Source: Nocardioides sp. LHD-245
GTDB lineage: Bacteria > Actinomycetota > Actinomycetes > Propionibacteriales > Nocardioidaceae
Assembly: GCF_030929495.1 (NCBI RefSeq)
Contig: NZ_JAVFWN010000018.1
Span: 98,880-162,879 of the forward strand
Reading direction: 5' to 3'
DNA length: 64,000 nucleotides
The translations under genes and the position numbers were made by a program. The stretch's first letter is position 1. Each line of letters opens with the position of its first letter. The notes beneath the pieces were generated by a model. That model saw nothing but the letters and a program-made list of their open reading frames with translations, was not told the DNA's origin and did no database searches. This document shows positions 51,087 to 59,446 of the stretch, piece by piece.

Positions 51087-52511
51087 CTAGAGCACGGGAG
51101 CGGCGGCGAGCGCCGTACCGCACGCCGCCGCCACGGCGGCGGCCAGCGCGGCCGGGCTGTCGTCGTCGCCCTCGGGTACGACGACGTGGACCGCGCCGTC
51201 CGCGTGCAGGTCGACCGCGCGGACTCGCTGCCGCCGCGCCATGTCGGCGGCGTGGGACACGTCGCCGTGCACGATCACGCTGGCGCCCTCCGGGGGGAGC
51301 GGCGCGAGCCAGGCGCGCTCGGCCGCGATGACGGTCCGCGCGGGCAGCAACGCCAGCGCTCCTCCGCCGCAGCCCTGGCCGAGCAGCACCGACACCGTGG
51401 GGACCTTCAGCGTGGTCAGGGTCGAGATGCAGCGGGCGATCTCGCCCGCCAGGGCACCCTCCTCGGCCGCCTGCGACAGCTCCGCGCCCGGGGTGTCGAT
51501 GACGGTGACCAGCGGCAGGCGCAGCTCGTCGGCCAGCTCCATGCCGCGTCGCGCCTGCCGGAGCGCGGAGGGCCCCATCGGCGACTCGGGCGTCTGTCGT
51601 GACCGGTCCTGCCCGACGACCACGCACGGCTGCCCGTCCAGGCGGGTCAGCGCCACCAGCACGGTCGCGTCGCGCTCCCCCTCGTCCGTGCCGGAGAGCC
51701 GCACCGTCCCCGTGGCGCCGTGCCGCAGCAGGTCACGCACACCGACGCGCCCCTCGGCCCGGGTGCTGGTGATGCACGCCCAGGCGTCGCGCTCGGCGAT
51801 GTCGCCGTGACGGCGCGGAGTTGTCGGCAGCGCGGCCGGGTCCACCAGCACCGCGAGCGTCCGGTCCACCAGCTCCGGCAGGTCGTCGACCGGGACCACC
51901 GCGTCGATGACCCCGTGGGCGGCGAGGTTCTCCGCGACCTGGACCCCCGGCGGGAACGGCGAGCCGTGAAGCGCCTCGTACACCTTCGGCCCGAGGAAGC
52001 CGACCAGCGCCCCCGGCTCAGCGACGGTGATGTGGGCGAGCGAGCCCCAGGAGGCGAACACGCCGCCGGTGGTGGGGTGGCGCAGGTAGGCGAGGTACGG
52101 CAGGCCCGCGGCGCGGTGGTCCATGAGGGCCCGCGAGATCTCCACCATCTGCAGGAACGCGGGCGTGCCCTCCTGCATCCGGGTCCCGCCGGACGCGGTG
52201 GCCGCGAGCAGGGGCAGCCCATCGGCCGTCGCGCGGCGGACGGCGGCCACGATCCGGGCCGCCGCCGCGTGCCCGATCGAGCCCGCCAGGAAGCGGAACT
52301 CGTTGACGACGAACGCCACCGGCCGGCCCCGGACCAGGCCGCGGCCCGTGATCACCGACTCGTCGGTTCCGGCCTTGGCCGCCGCGGCCTCCAGCTCGGC
52401 GCGATAGTCCGGCGCCACGCCGGACAGGTCGACCGGCCGGTCCCAGGACACCGCGGTGCTGGCGTCGAGAACCAGGTCGACCAGGTCGCGGGCACCGAGC
52501 CGGGCGCTCAC
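51087..52511 (-). CDS. Acetyl/acyl-CoA carboxylase carboxyltransferase, fused beta-alpha subunits
   Basis: This is a 474-residue protein. Residues about 1-230 form an AccD-like crotonase domain (ASGGTRMQEG, YLRHPTTGGVFASWG, GFLGPKVYEA). Residues about 240-474 form an AccA-like domain (VVVGQDRSRQTPESPMGPSALRQARRG, VTVIDTPGAELSQAAEEGALAGEIAR, GQGCGGGALAL). It moves the carboxyl group from biotin to an acyl-CoA. The N-terminal zinc finger of classical AccD is absent, and no biotin carboxylase or biotin carrier gene is nearby. The GTG at 52511 overlaps the stop of a 37-codon upstream ORF (GTGA). It is divergent from a GntR regulator. Confidence 0.85.
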   Translation of the reverse strand: MSARLGARDLVDLVLDASTAVSWDRPVDLSGVAPDYRAELEAAAAKAGTDESVITGRGLVRGRPVAFVVNEFRFLAGSIGHAAAARIVAAVRRATADGLPLLAATASGGTRMQEGTPAFLQMVEISRALMDHRAAGLPYLAYLRHPTTGGVFASWGSLAHITVAEPGALVGFLGPKVYEALHGSPFPPGVQVAENLAAHGVIDAVVPVDDLPELVDRTLAVLVDPAALPTTPRRHGDIAERDAWACITSTRAEGRVGVRDLLRHGATGTVRLSGTDEGERDATVLVALTRLDGQPCVVVGQDRSRQTPESPMGPSALRQARRGMELADELRLPLVTVIDTPGAELSQAAEEGALAGEIARCISTLTTLKVPTVSVLLGQGCGGGALALLPARTVIAAERAWLAPLPPEGASVIVHGDVSHAADMARRQRVRAVDLHADGAVHVVVPEGDDDSPAALAAAVAAACGTALAAAPVL

Positions 52512-52621
52512 GCCTGCCCTACCCAGGCGCGCAGCGCGGCACTGGCCAGCGCTCGGGAGAGGTCCACCACCAGCATGCCGGCCGACGGGCCCAACGTTCC
52601 CTCGCCCCGCTCCGGTCCCAT
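52508..52621 (-). CDS. 37-residue small ORF coupled to the carboxyltransferase gene
   Basis: The ATG at 52621 has AGGGAG 4 nt upstream and the stop overlaps the carboxyltransferase GTG by GTGA, which argues that it is translated. The peptide runs MGPERGEG, then LGPSAGMLVVDLSRALAS, and ends RAWVGQA. The middle looks like the first strand of CaiB-type CoA transferases (GPLAG-VVDLSR-LA) but nothing of that enzyme follows. It may be a leader peptide coupling translation, a genuine microprotein, or the stub of a deleted gene. Confidence 0.5.
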   Translation of the reverse strand: MGPERGEGTLGPSAGMLVVDLSRALASAALRAWVGQA

Positions 52622-52638
52622 ACGTCTCCCTTGCATCG

Positions 52639-52688
52639 TTGGCTCAGTGGCCTAGCCAATAGGACCTCTCGGGACCTGTCAATAGCAT
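52639..52688. promoter_or_regulatory. Divergent promoter region with an inverted repeat
   Basis: TTGGCT (52639-52644) and AGCCAA (52654-52659) form an inverted repeat with a 9-nt spacer. TTGACA (52682-52677, minus strand) is a perfect -35 directed at the carboxyltransferase side, which places the repeat over its -10 region. TAGCAT (52683-52688) ends 6 nt before the GntR ATG, giving a leaderless promoter on the plus strand. Confidence 0.5.
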
Positions 52689-52694
52689 GGGGCC

Positions 52695-53396
52695 ATGGCT
52701 GTCGACCGCACCCTCGTCCCGAAGGTGACCCGGATTCGGCTCTACGAGCAGGTCGCCGAGCAGATCACCTCGTGGATCGCCGCCACCGGCCTCACCGTGG
52801 GCGACCGGCTACCGCCGGAGCGCGAACTGGCCCAACAGTTGGGCGTCAGCCGGGCCACTCTGAGCCAGGCCCTGGTGGCTCTCGAGGTGATCGGCGTGGT
52901 GTCCGTGCGTCGCAACGACGGGACCGTGATCAGCCGGACGGTGGCGGGCACCATCGCCCAGGCGATCCGCGCGCACGCCGACCGGCTGCCCGAGATCCTC
53001 GAGACCCGCGACGCCCTCGAGACCAAGATCGCGTCGCTGGCCGCCCAGCGGCGCACCGAGGAGGACCTGACCGAGATCGAGGCCGCACTCAGTGCCATGG
53101 AAGCCGAGATCGCCGCCGGAGGACGTGGGATCGACGGCGACGAGAGGTTCCACGCGGCGGTCACCGCGGCCAGCCACTCCGCGCTGTTGTCTCGCCTCAT
53201 GGCCGAGATCGCGACCCTCATCCGCGAGACCCGGATCGAGTCGCTCTCCCAGCCCGAGCGGCCAAAAGCCTCTCTCGCCGGCCACCGAGCGATCGCTGCC
53301 GCCATCACGGCCGGCGACCCTGCCGCCGCCGCGCGAGCGATGCAGGACCACATCGGACTGGTGAGCGAGGTGGCCCTGCTCGGCGGTGACGCCTGA
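52695..53396 (+). CDS. GntR family transcriptional regulator (FCD subfamily)
   Basis: This is a 233-residue regulator. It has a winged helix at about 12-80 (LYEQVAEQITSWI, LPPERELAQQLGVSRATLSQAL, NDGTVIS) and an FCD domain (LPEILETRDALETKIASLAA, DERFHAAVTAASHSALL, AARAMQDHIGLV). The ATG at 52695 is preceded by TAGCAT 6 nt upstream and lacks a ribosome site, so the transcript is likely leaderless. It is divergent from the small ORF and carboxyltransferase unit and probably represses it via the inverted repeat at 52639-52659. Confidence 0.87.
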   Translation: MAVDRTLVPKVTRIRLYEQVAEQITSWIAATGLTVGDRLPPERELAQQLGVSRATLSQALVALEVIGVVSVRRNDGTVISRTVAGTIAQAIRAHADRLPEILETRDALETKIASLAAQRRTEEDLTEIEAALSAMEAEIAAGGRGIDGDERFHAAVTAASHSALLSRLMAEIATLIRETRIESLSQPERPKASLAGHRAIAAAITAGDPAAAARAMQDHIGLVSEVALLGGDA

Positions 53397-53442
53397 GACG
53401 CCAGGCGGCTGGCGATCAGCGCGCCCCTTCGCGGGCCCGCCG

Positions 53443-54585
53443 TCACGCCACGCGGTACGGCGGCTCCGCCTCACGACCCTGGAACGCCAGGATCGCCGGA
53501 TTGATCACCCTGCCGTCACGGATCTCGATCGCCCGGCTCAACGTCTCGTCCGCGTCCCATGCGGAGCCACCCTCGAGCACCCGCCGCAGGAAGGGGATCA
53601 GTGCGTTGCTGTTCTCCCAGGTCGCCGAGTTCCACAGGTACGACGGCGAGTGGTCGACCCCGTAGTAGAGGACGTTGTCCCCCACCACGAACGTCGGCTC
53701 GTCGAAGCTCGTCGGACGGGCGAAGCCGAAGCCCATCCCCAGGTCGCACGACACGTCGACGAGGAGGCTGCCCGGACGGAACGCAGCTAGGTCGTCGTCG
53801 CGCAGGTAGACCAGCGGGTGGGCGGTGTCCTGGAGCGTGCAGTTGACGACGATGTCGTTCTCGGCCAGGTACGCCGCCAGCGGCTCCCGTCCGCGCTCGG
53901 TGATCACGTGGCTCCCGTGCCCGCCGGCCTGGTCGTGCTCGAACTGCCGGATCCGCACCGAGTGGATCGGCGACCCCACCGCGGCCACCCCTCGGTTGGT
54001 CAGCACGGCGACCTCGTGCACACCGTGGGCGTTGAGGGCGGTCACGGCACCACGTGCCGTGGCGCCGAAGCCGATGACCACCGCGCTCAGCCGACGACCG
54101 TAGTCGCCGGTCAGACCGGCCAGCTGGAGCGCGTGGAGCACCGAGCAGTAGCCGGCCAGCTCGTTGTTCTTGTGGAACACGTGCAGCCCGACGGCGCCGT
54201 CCCGCGTCCAGTGGTTCATCGCCTCGAAGGCGATCAGGGTCAGCCGACGGTCGATCGCGACCTGGGTCAGCTCGGCGTCCTGGACGCAGTGCGGCCAGCC
54301 CCACAGCACCTGCCCCGGGCCCATCGCGGCGACGTCCGAGAGCTGCGGCTTGGGCAGCAGCACGATCTCCGAGTCCGCCACCAGCTCATCACGCGATGCG
54401 AACCCCGCCACGTGCTCACGGAGGGACGCGTCGTCGACACCGAACCGCGCGCCGTACCCGTGCTCGAGGGTGATCCTCGCCCGCAGGTCGGCGTCGAGCA
54501 GAGGGATGTGATCCGGATGGATCGGGAGGCGGTGCTCGTTCTCCTTGGCCGAGGAGCCGATGACACCCAGCCCCAGCAACGTCAT
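53443..54585 (-). CDS. N5-(carboxyethyl)ornithine synthase/alanine dehydrogenase-like NAD(P) enzyme
   Basis: This 380-residue dehydrogenase is related to alanine dehydrogenase/transhydrogenase and to CEOS. It starts LLGLGVIGSSAKENEHRLPIHP with the RLPIHP-type substrate block. It has FHKNNELAGYCSVLHALQL and a Rossmann fold in VVIGFGATARGAVTALNAHG. Strands carrying VNCTLQDTAHPLVYL and DVSCDLGMGFGFA follow, as in CEOS proteins, which reductively condense pyruvate with an amino acid side chain. The ATG at 54585 overlaps the stop of the 44-residue gene (ATGA). The exact substrates are unknown. Confidence 0.75.
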   Translation of the reverse strand: MTLLGLGVIGSSAKENEHRLPIHPDHIPLLDADLRARITLEHGYGARFGVDDASLREHVAGFASRDELVADSEIVLLPKPQLSDVAAMGPGQVLWGWPHCVQDAELTQVAIDRRLTLIAFEAMNHWTRDGAVGLHVFHKNNELAGYCSVLHALQLAGLTGDYGRRLSAVVIGFGATARGAVTALNAHGVHEVAVLTNRGVAAVGSPIHSVRIRQFEHDQAGGHGSHVITERGREPLAAYLAENDIVVNCTLQDTAHPLVYLRDDDLAAFRPGSLLVDVSCDLGMGFGFARPTSFDEPTFVVGDNVLYYGVDHSPSYLWNSATWENSNALIPFLRRVLEGGSAWDADETLSRAIEIRDGRVINPAILAFQGREAEPPYRVA

Positions 54586-54716
54586 TTCTTCTTGCCCGGG
54601 TGGATCTTGTCGGAGAAGGTCTCCTCGGTCGCCTTGCTGCGCTTGTCGGCGCGCTTCTCCTTGATGGACTTGCCGGTCTTCTTGGACATGCTCTGGCGCG
54701 GCGACTTGTCGCTCAT
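54582..54716 (-). CDS. 44-residue lysine-rich small protein
   Basis: A short gene on the minus strand encodes MSDKSPRQSMSKKTG, then SIKEKRADKRSKATEE, and ends FSDKIHPGKKK. About a third of the residues are Lys or Arg and there is no hydrophobic core, so it is probably disordered. It resembles small actinobacterial basic proteins sometimes annotated as hypothetical. Its stop overlaps the CEOS-like ATG by 4 bp, which supports translation. The function is unknown; nucleic-acid binding is possible from charge alone. Confidence 0.65.
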   Translation of the reverse strand: MSDKSPRQSMSKKTGKSIKEKRADKRSKATEETFSDKIHPGKKK

Positions 54717-54791
54717 GGCGAGATCTCTCTGAGAGGAAGCCTGGATGGCTCCGGTCTCCGACAGTACGCGTCGGTCCCCGAGACCGGGCGA

Positions 54792-55829
54792 TCACGACCC
54801 GCGCTGCGCCGCACGCCAGGCTCGCGGGGACGTCCCGGTCCAGCGCCGGAACGCATGCGAGAACGAGCTCTGCTCGACGTACCCGAGGAGCCCCGCGATC
54901 TGCGCGACGGACCGACCCGGATCGGCGAGCTGGTCGAGGGCCAGCTCCCGCCGCACGTCGTCGACCAGGCGCTCGAACACCAGCCCCTCCGCGGCGAGCC
55001 GCCGCTGCATCGTGCGCACGCTCACGAAGTGGTGTTCGGCGATCACCTGGAGGTTGCAGCCCCCGGTCGGGAGCAGCTCGCGGATCAGGGCCAGGATCTG
55101 GTGCTCGAGCGCGAGCCCCGACGACGCCACGATGCTGTCGAGGTAGCCGCTGACGATGGCGCGGATCTCCGGGTTGTTGCGCGGGATCGCCCGCTCCATG
55201 TCGGAGGCGAAGTAGTCGACGCCGTACGTCGTCCGCTCGAAGCGGACGGGGCAGCCGAAGACGCCGTCGTAGTACTCCTGGCCGAGCAGGGGCTGATGTG
55301 AGAAGTACACGCCCCGCAGCCGGGCCGACGGGCCGGCCAGAAGGGGCAGGATCTTCGTCGTGACAGCCAGGTTCCATTCCTGGAACTGCCGGCTGGGCAC
55401 CACGGGCGGGATCTTGAGCGTGTAGTCGGTCCGTGGCCCGTCGACGGTGTCGACCAGGGCGATGCCGAAGGCCGAGAAGAGGCCGTTGAGATAACGGATG
55501 CCGGAGCGGTACGCCTCGCGGACGCTCGCGCAGTTGAGCGCCGCCACCATCACCGGGCCGATCGCGTCCTGCCCCTGGGCCAGGCCGACCCGGATGCCGA
55601 AGTCCGGGCACGAGCGCTCCTCCGCGACCGCCTCCATCAACCGCAGCAGTGGAATCGCCGGGATCAGCTCCTTGCCCTGGTCCGCGTGGCGCAGCGACAC
55701 GTGGAACCGCCGCTCGTAGGCGGCCGGATCTCCGCCCAGCTGCTCGATGAGGTCGCCGAACCCGCTGACCACCCAAGCGCGCAGGTGCGGCTCACCCGCG
55801 GCTCTCCGCTCCACCGCCACGGGTGTCAT
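54792..55829 (-). CDS. AraC family transcriptional regulator
   Basis: This is a 345-residue regulator. The N-terminal 190 residues match the arabinose-binding-like domain of OruR/ArgR-type AraC proteins (AVAEERSCPDFGIRVGLAQGQDAIGPV). The C-terminal 100 residues carry two helix-turn-helices (VSVRTMQRRLAAEGLVFERLVDDVRRELA, VAQIAGLLGYVEQSSFSHAFRRWTGTSPRAWR). The ATG at 55829 gives the normal length. It is divergent from the CoA-linked cluster starting at 55934, across a 104-bp gap containing TGTC-n7-GACA. It probably activates that cluster. Confidence 0.88.
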   Translation of the reverse strand: MTPVAVERRAAGEPHLRAWVVSGFGDLIEQLGGDPAAYERRFHVSLRHADQGKELIPAIPLLRLMEAVAEERSCPDFGIRVGLAQGQDAIGPVMVAALNCASVREAYRSGIRYLNGLFSAFGIALVDTVDGPRTDYTLKIPPVVPSRQFQEWNLAVTTKILPLLAGPSARLRGVYFSHQPLLGQEYYDGVFGCPVRFERTTYGVDYFASDMERAIPRNNPEIRAIVSGYLDSIVASSGLALEHQILALIRELLPTGGCNLQVIAEHHFVSVRTMQRRLAAEGLVFERLVDDVRRELALDQLADPGRSVAQIAGLLGYVEQSSFSHAFRRWTGTSPRAWRAAQRGS

Positions 55830-55933
55830 CAGATCACAATTTCCTGTCGCCTCGTGACAAAACCCGGGCCCCACTCCGTTCCTACGCTCGACGCGATCCG
55901 ACAAGCGGGTCCACGGCAGCACAGGAGTCCGAG

Positions 55934-57064
55934 ATGGCGAAGTACCCCGTCGTTGTGTACGGCGCGAGCGGCTACACCGGCATGCTGGTGATGGACTGGT
56001 TGATCGACCAGGACATCCCGTTCACCGCGGTGGGCCGCGACGCCGGCCGCATCAAGGAGATGATGGCCGAGCGGGTCGTCCGGCTCGAGTCCGCGACCTA
56101 CGAGATCATCGAGGCCGAGCACGACGTCGACGCTCTCGTCGGCGCGTTCACCGGCGCCACGGTCGTCTGCAACACCGTCGGACCGTTCAGCAAGTTCGGT
56201 CCCGTCGCCATCGAGGCGGCCCTCAGAGCCGGGTGCCACCACCTCGACACCACCGGCGAGCAGGGCTATGTGATGGCGATCCGCGAGCAGTTCGGGCAGC
56301 AGTACGCCGACGCCGGGCTGGTCCTGTGCCCCTCGCTGTCCTACATGCACACCATCGCCCAGATCGCCGCCGAGCTCACGCTCGAGACGCCAGGGATCGA
56401 CTCGTTGGAGACCGCGAGCATCTGTCGCGGACCGCGCGAGGGATCCGGGGTGACCATCGGCTCGACCGCGTCGATCTTCGAGACCTTCCGCCACCCGCAG
56501 CACCACCTGTGGGACAACCGGCTCGTCGAGTGGGGCATGACCGACCACTTCGAGATCTCGGTGCCCGAGCTGCTCCGCCCGGCGCTCGCCCTGCCGTGGG
56601 GCGGCACCTCGCTCCCCGTCTTCTACCAGGACGACTCCCGGGTGCGCTTCTGCAGCTCGCTGACCAGCTTCTACGACAACCCCGCGATGCGGATGGTGCT
56701 GCTGTTCATCGAGCAGTGGGAGGCCGAGCTCAAGCACCTGCCGGTCGAGGCCCAGGACGCGGCGATCGCCCAGGTCGTCGCCTCGACGACGCCGGCGATG
56801 CCGCCGCGGGAGCGGACCACGCTCAACCGGTCCATCGACATCGCGATCGGCCGCGGTCAGCTCGCCGGCGTCCGCGCGAGCGTGTCCAGCGTGGCGCCGT
56901 ACATCACCACGGGCGCGCTGCAGACCGCCGCGGCGATGAAGCTGATCGAGGGCGAGACCGACGCGGTCGGCTTCACCTCCGGCTGCAAGGCCTTCGGCCA
57001 TCGCTACCTGCTCGGCTTCCTCGAGCAGCGCGGGCTGGCCCGCGCTTCGGTCGGCGAGCTCTGA
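55934..57064 (+). CDS. Saccharopine dehydrogenase-like oxidoreductase (NAD(P)-binding)
   Basis: This 376-residue protein has an N-terminal Rossmann fold (VVVYGASGYTGMLVMDWL, AVGRDAGRIKEM), CNTVGPFSKFGPVAIEAALRAGCHHLD, and a C-terminal region typical of saccharopine dehydrogenase-fold proteins with unknown substrates. It is not the lysine-pathway enzyme; related proteins reduce acyl or trans-enoyl groups. The ATG at 55934 follows an ACAGGAG site. It is the first gene of a five-gene plus-strand cluster with an acyl-CoA ligase 2 nt downstream. Confidence 0.8.
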   Translation: MAKYPVVVYGASGYTGMLVMDWLIDQDIPFTAVGRDAGRIKEMMAERVVRLESATYEIIEAEHDVDALVGAFTGATVVCNTVGPFSKFGPVAIEAALRAGCHHLDTTGEQGYVMAIREQFGQQYADAGLVLCPSLSYMHTIAQIAAELTLETPGIDSLETASICRGPREGSGVTIGSTASIFETFRHPQHHLWDNRLVEWGMTDHFEISVPELLRPALALPWGGTSLPVFYQDDSRVRFCSSLTSFYDNPAMRMVLLFIEQWEAELKHLPVEAQDAAIAQVVASTTPAMPPRERTTLNRSIDIAIGRGQLAGVRASVSSVAPYITTGALQTAAAMKLIEGETDAVGFTSGCKAFGHRYLLGFLEQRGLARASVGEL

Positions 57065-57066
57065 GC

Positions 57067-58623
57067 ATGGCCGTCATCGACTTCTTCGACCGCGGCTGGC
57101 GGATCCACCCGGACGGCATCGCCTACGTCCAGGACGAGCGCGTCCTCACCTTCCAGGAGGCCCGGGACCTCTCCTGCCGGATCGCCAACGCCTTGCTGGC
57201 CGACGGCCTCCCGCCGGGCACCAAAGGCGCGGTCTGGGCGGGCAACGACGTGACCGCCTGGCTCTGCACGCTCGGGATCTGGCGGGCGAACATGACCTGG
57301 ATCCCGGTCAACGCGCGCAGTTCCGCCGCGGAGAACCTGCGGATCCTGGACGCCTTCGACTGCGAGATCGTCTTCTTCCAGGCCGAGTTCGCGCCACTGC
57401 TCACCGATCTGCGCGAGGACCTGCCGAACGTGCGCCGCTGGATCTGTCTCGATGGTGACGTCGACGGCGCGACCGCCCTCGACGTCTGGCTCGACGGCCG
57501 GCCCGCGACCGACCCCGCACTCGCCGTCGACCTCGACGACGTGGTCGCGGTGTCCCCGACCGGCGGCACCACCGGCACGCCGAAGGGCGTGATGAACACC
57601 CACCGCAGCATGCAGACCTTCGTCGCCCACTTCCTGATGGCCTTCCCGTACGGGGCCGAGGAGCGGCCGGTGAACCTCGCGGCCGCGCCGATGACGCACA
57701 CCGCGGGGGTGCTCTCGCTACCCACCACCGCACGCGGCGGCACCGTCGTGGTGGTGAGCAGTCCCCAGCCCGACCTGCTGCTCGCGGAACTCGTCAAGCA
57801 GCAGGTGACCGAGCTCTTCCTGCCACCGACCGTGATCTACCGGCTGATCGAGGCCCCTGGCATCGATCAGGTCGACTTCTCCTCGCTGAAGTACTTCCTG
57901 TACGGCGCGGCGCCGATGTCGGTGCAGAAGCTGAAGAAGGCCATCGAGGTCGTCGGCCCGGTGCTGGCGGGCGGCTACGGTCAGACCGAGGCGCCCGCGT
58001 CGATCGCCTTCCTGCCGCCCGCCGAGCACTTCCAGGAGGGCGCGGTCGCCTCCGACGAGCGCCTCTCCTCGGTCGGGCGCCCCAGCCCACTGGGCCGGGT
58101 CGAGATCCTGGATGACACCAGCCGGGTCCTCGGGCCGGGCGAGACCGGTGAGATCTGCGTGCGCGGCGACCTGGTGATGAAGGGCTACTACAAGGACCCC
58201 GAGCAGACCGCGGCGGCGATCGTCGACGGCTGGCTGCACACCGGCGACATCGGGCATCTCGACACCGATGGCTACCTGCACATCACCGATCGCAAGAAGG
58301 ACATGATCATCACGGGCGGCTTCAACGTCTACCCGAGCGAGGTCGAGCAGGTCATCTGGTCGCACCCCTCCGTGCAGGACTGCGCGGTGATCGGTGCGCC
58401 GGACGAGCAGTGGGGCGAGGTGGTCACGGCCGTCGTCGAGCTCAACCCGGGCGAGTCGGTGCCCCCCGAGGAGCTGATCGCGCTCTGCAAGGGCCGGCTC
58501 GGGTCCGTGAAGGCACCCAAGCGTGTCGACTTCGTCGCCGCACTCCCGCGCAGCGCCGCCGGCAAGGTGCTGAAGAAGGACCTGCGCGCCACCTACTGGG
58601 CCGGCGCCGAGCGCGCCGTCTGA
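57067..58623 (+). CDS. Acyl-CoA synthetase (AMP-binding, FadD/long-chain type)
   Basis: This 518-residue ligase activates a carboxylic acid with ATP to an acyl-AMP and then to the CoA ester. It has SPTGGTTGTPKGVMNTHR (P-loop), GGYGQTEAP, GWLHTGDIGHLDTDGYL, DRKKDMIITGGFNVYP and the catalytic lysine in RSAAGKVLKK. The ATG at 57067 follows the previous stop by 2 nt. It is the probable entry step of the cluster. Confidence 0.9.
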   Translation: MAVIDFFDRGWRIHPDGIAYVQDERVLTFQEARDLSCRIANALLADGLPPGTKGAVWAGNDVTAWLCTLGIWRANMTWIPVNARSSAAENLRILDAFDCEIVFFQAEFAPLLTDLREDLPNVRRWICLDGDVDGATALDVWLDGRPATDPALAVDLDDVVAVSPTGGTTGTPKGVMNTHRSMQTFVAHFLMAFPYGAEERPVNLAAAPMTHTAGVLSLPTTARGGTVVVVSSPQPDLLLAELVKQQVTELFLPPTVIYRLIEAPGIDQVDFSSLKYFLYGAAPMSVQKLKKAIEVVGPVLAGGYGQTEAPASIAFLPPAEHFQEGAVASDERLSSVGRPSPLGRVEILDDTSRVLGPGETGEICVRGDLVMKGYYKDPEQTAAAIVDGWLHTGDIGHLDTDGYLHITDRKKDMIITGGFNVYPSEVEQVIWSHPSVQDCAVIGAPDEQWGEVVTAVVELNPGESVPPEELIALCKGRLGSVKAPKRVDFVAALPRSAAGKVLKKDLRATYWAGAERAV

Positions 58624-58640
58624 GCCGAAGGAGACCTCTC

Positions 58641-59438
58641 ATGACATCACTCGCAGGCAAGGTCGCCGTCGTCACCGGCGCCGGGTCGGGGATCGGCCGT
58701 GCGCTCGCCGTCGAGCTCGCGCGCCGCGGCGCCCGGGTCGCCATCTCCGACATCGACATCGCGGGGCTCGAGGAGACCCGGACCCGGTGCGGTGGCGCGG
58801 ACGTCCGCACGTACAAGCTCGACGTCTCCGTCGCCGAGGAGTTCGCCACTCACGCCGCGGAGGTGATGCAGGACTTCGGCACCGTGCATCTGGTCTTCAA
58901 CAACGCGGGTGCGACGCTCATCGGCACGCTCGACCACACCGAGATCGAGGAGATCGACTGGCTGCTGGGCATCAATCTCCGCGGTGTCGTCTGCGGCACC
59001 AAGGCGTTCCTGCCCACCATGCTGGCGCAGCGCGAAGGCTGGATCGTCAACATCTCCAGCATCTTCGGGCTGGTCGGCTACGGCGGGCAGTCGGCCTACA
59101 ACATCACCAAGTTCGGCGTCCGTGGTCTCACCGAGGCCCTCTGGTCGGAGCTCGAGGGCACCGGCGTCGAGGCCGTGCTGGTGCATCCCGGCGCGATCGA
59201 CACGAACATCGAGCGGGCCGCGCGGCACACCGTCAACGCCGGCCGTGTCGAAGCAGACCTGGCCGCGAAGACCAGCAGCATGCTGGTCACCCCGCCGGAG
59301 GTCGTCGCCGGCAACATCCTCGACGGGATCGAGAACGGCCGGCGCCGGATCCTCACCGGCAAGTACTCCCGGTCGATCTTCTGGCTCGCCCGGCTGATGC
59401 CCAACCGGTACCCCGCTGTCCTGAAGCGGCTGGTCTGA
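58641..59438 (+). CDS. Short-chain dehydrogenase/reductase
   Basis: This 265-residue classical SDR has TGAGSGIGRAL (NAD binding), NNAGA, and the active-site Ser in NISSIFG with YNITK (Tyr and Lys) in standard spacing. Asp in ISDIDIAGL after the second strand favours NAD(H). GAAGGAGA lies about 10 nt before the ATG at 58641. The position between an acyl-CoA ligase and a thiolase fits a 3-hydroxyacyl-CoA or alcohol dehydrogenase step. Confidence 0.9.
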   Translation: MTSLAGKVAVVTGAGSGIGRALAVELARRGARVAISDIDIAGLEETRTRCGGADVRTYKLDVSVAEEFATHAAEVMQDFGTVHLVFNNAGATLIGTLDHTEIEEIDWLLGINLRGVVCGTKAFLPTMLAQREGWIVNISSIFGLVGYGGQSAYNITKFGVRGLTEALWSELEGTGVEAVLVHPGAIDTNIERAARHTVNAGRVEADLAAKTSSMLVTPPEVVAGNILDGIENGRRRILTGKYSRSIFWLARLMPNRYPAVLKRLV

Positions 59439-59446
59439 GACCGACG

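Noticed and set aside
53443..55776. 777-codon minus-strand frame apparently fusing the CEOS-like enzyme to upstream sequence
   Set aside because: The N-terminal part is a wrong-frame read of the AraC gene and of the 44-residue protein. The enzyme starts at 54585 with an ATGA overlap.
55841..55888. Promoter GTGACA to TACGCT before the saccharopine dehydrogenase-like gene
   Set aside because: The spacing of 23 nt is too long for a standard sigma-70-type promoter.
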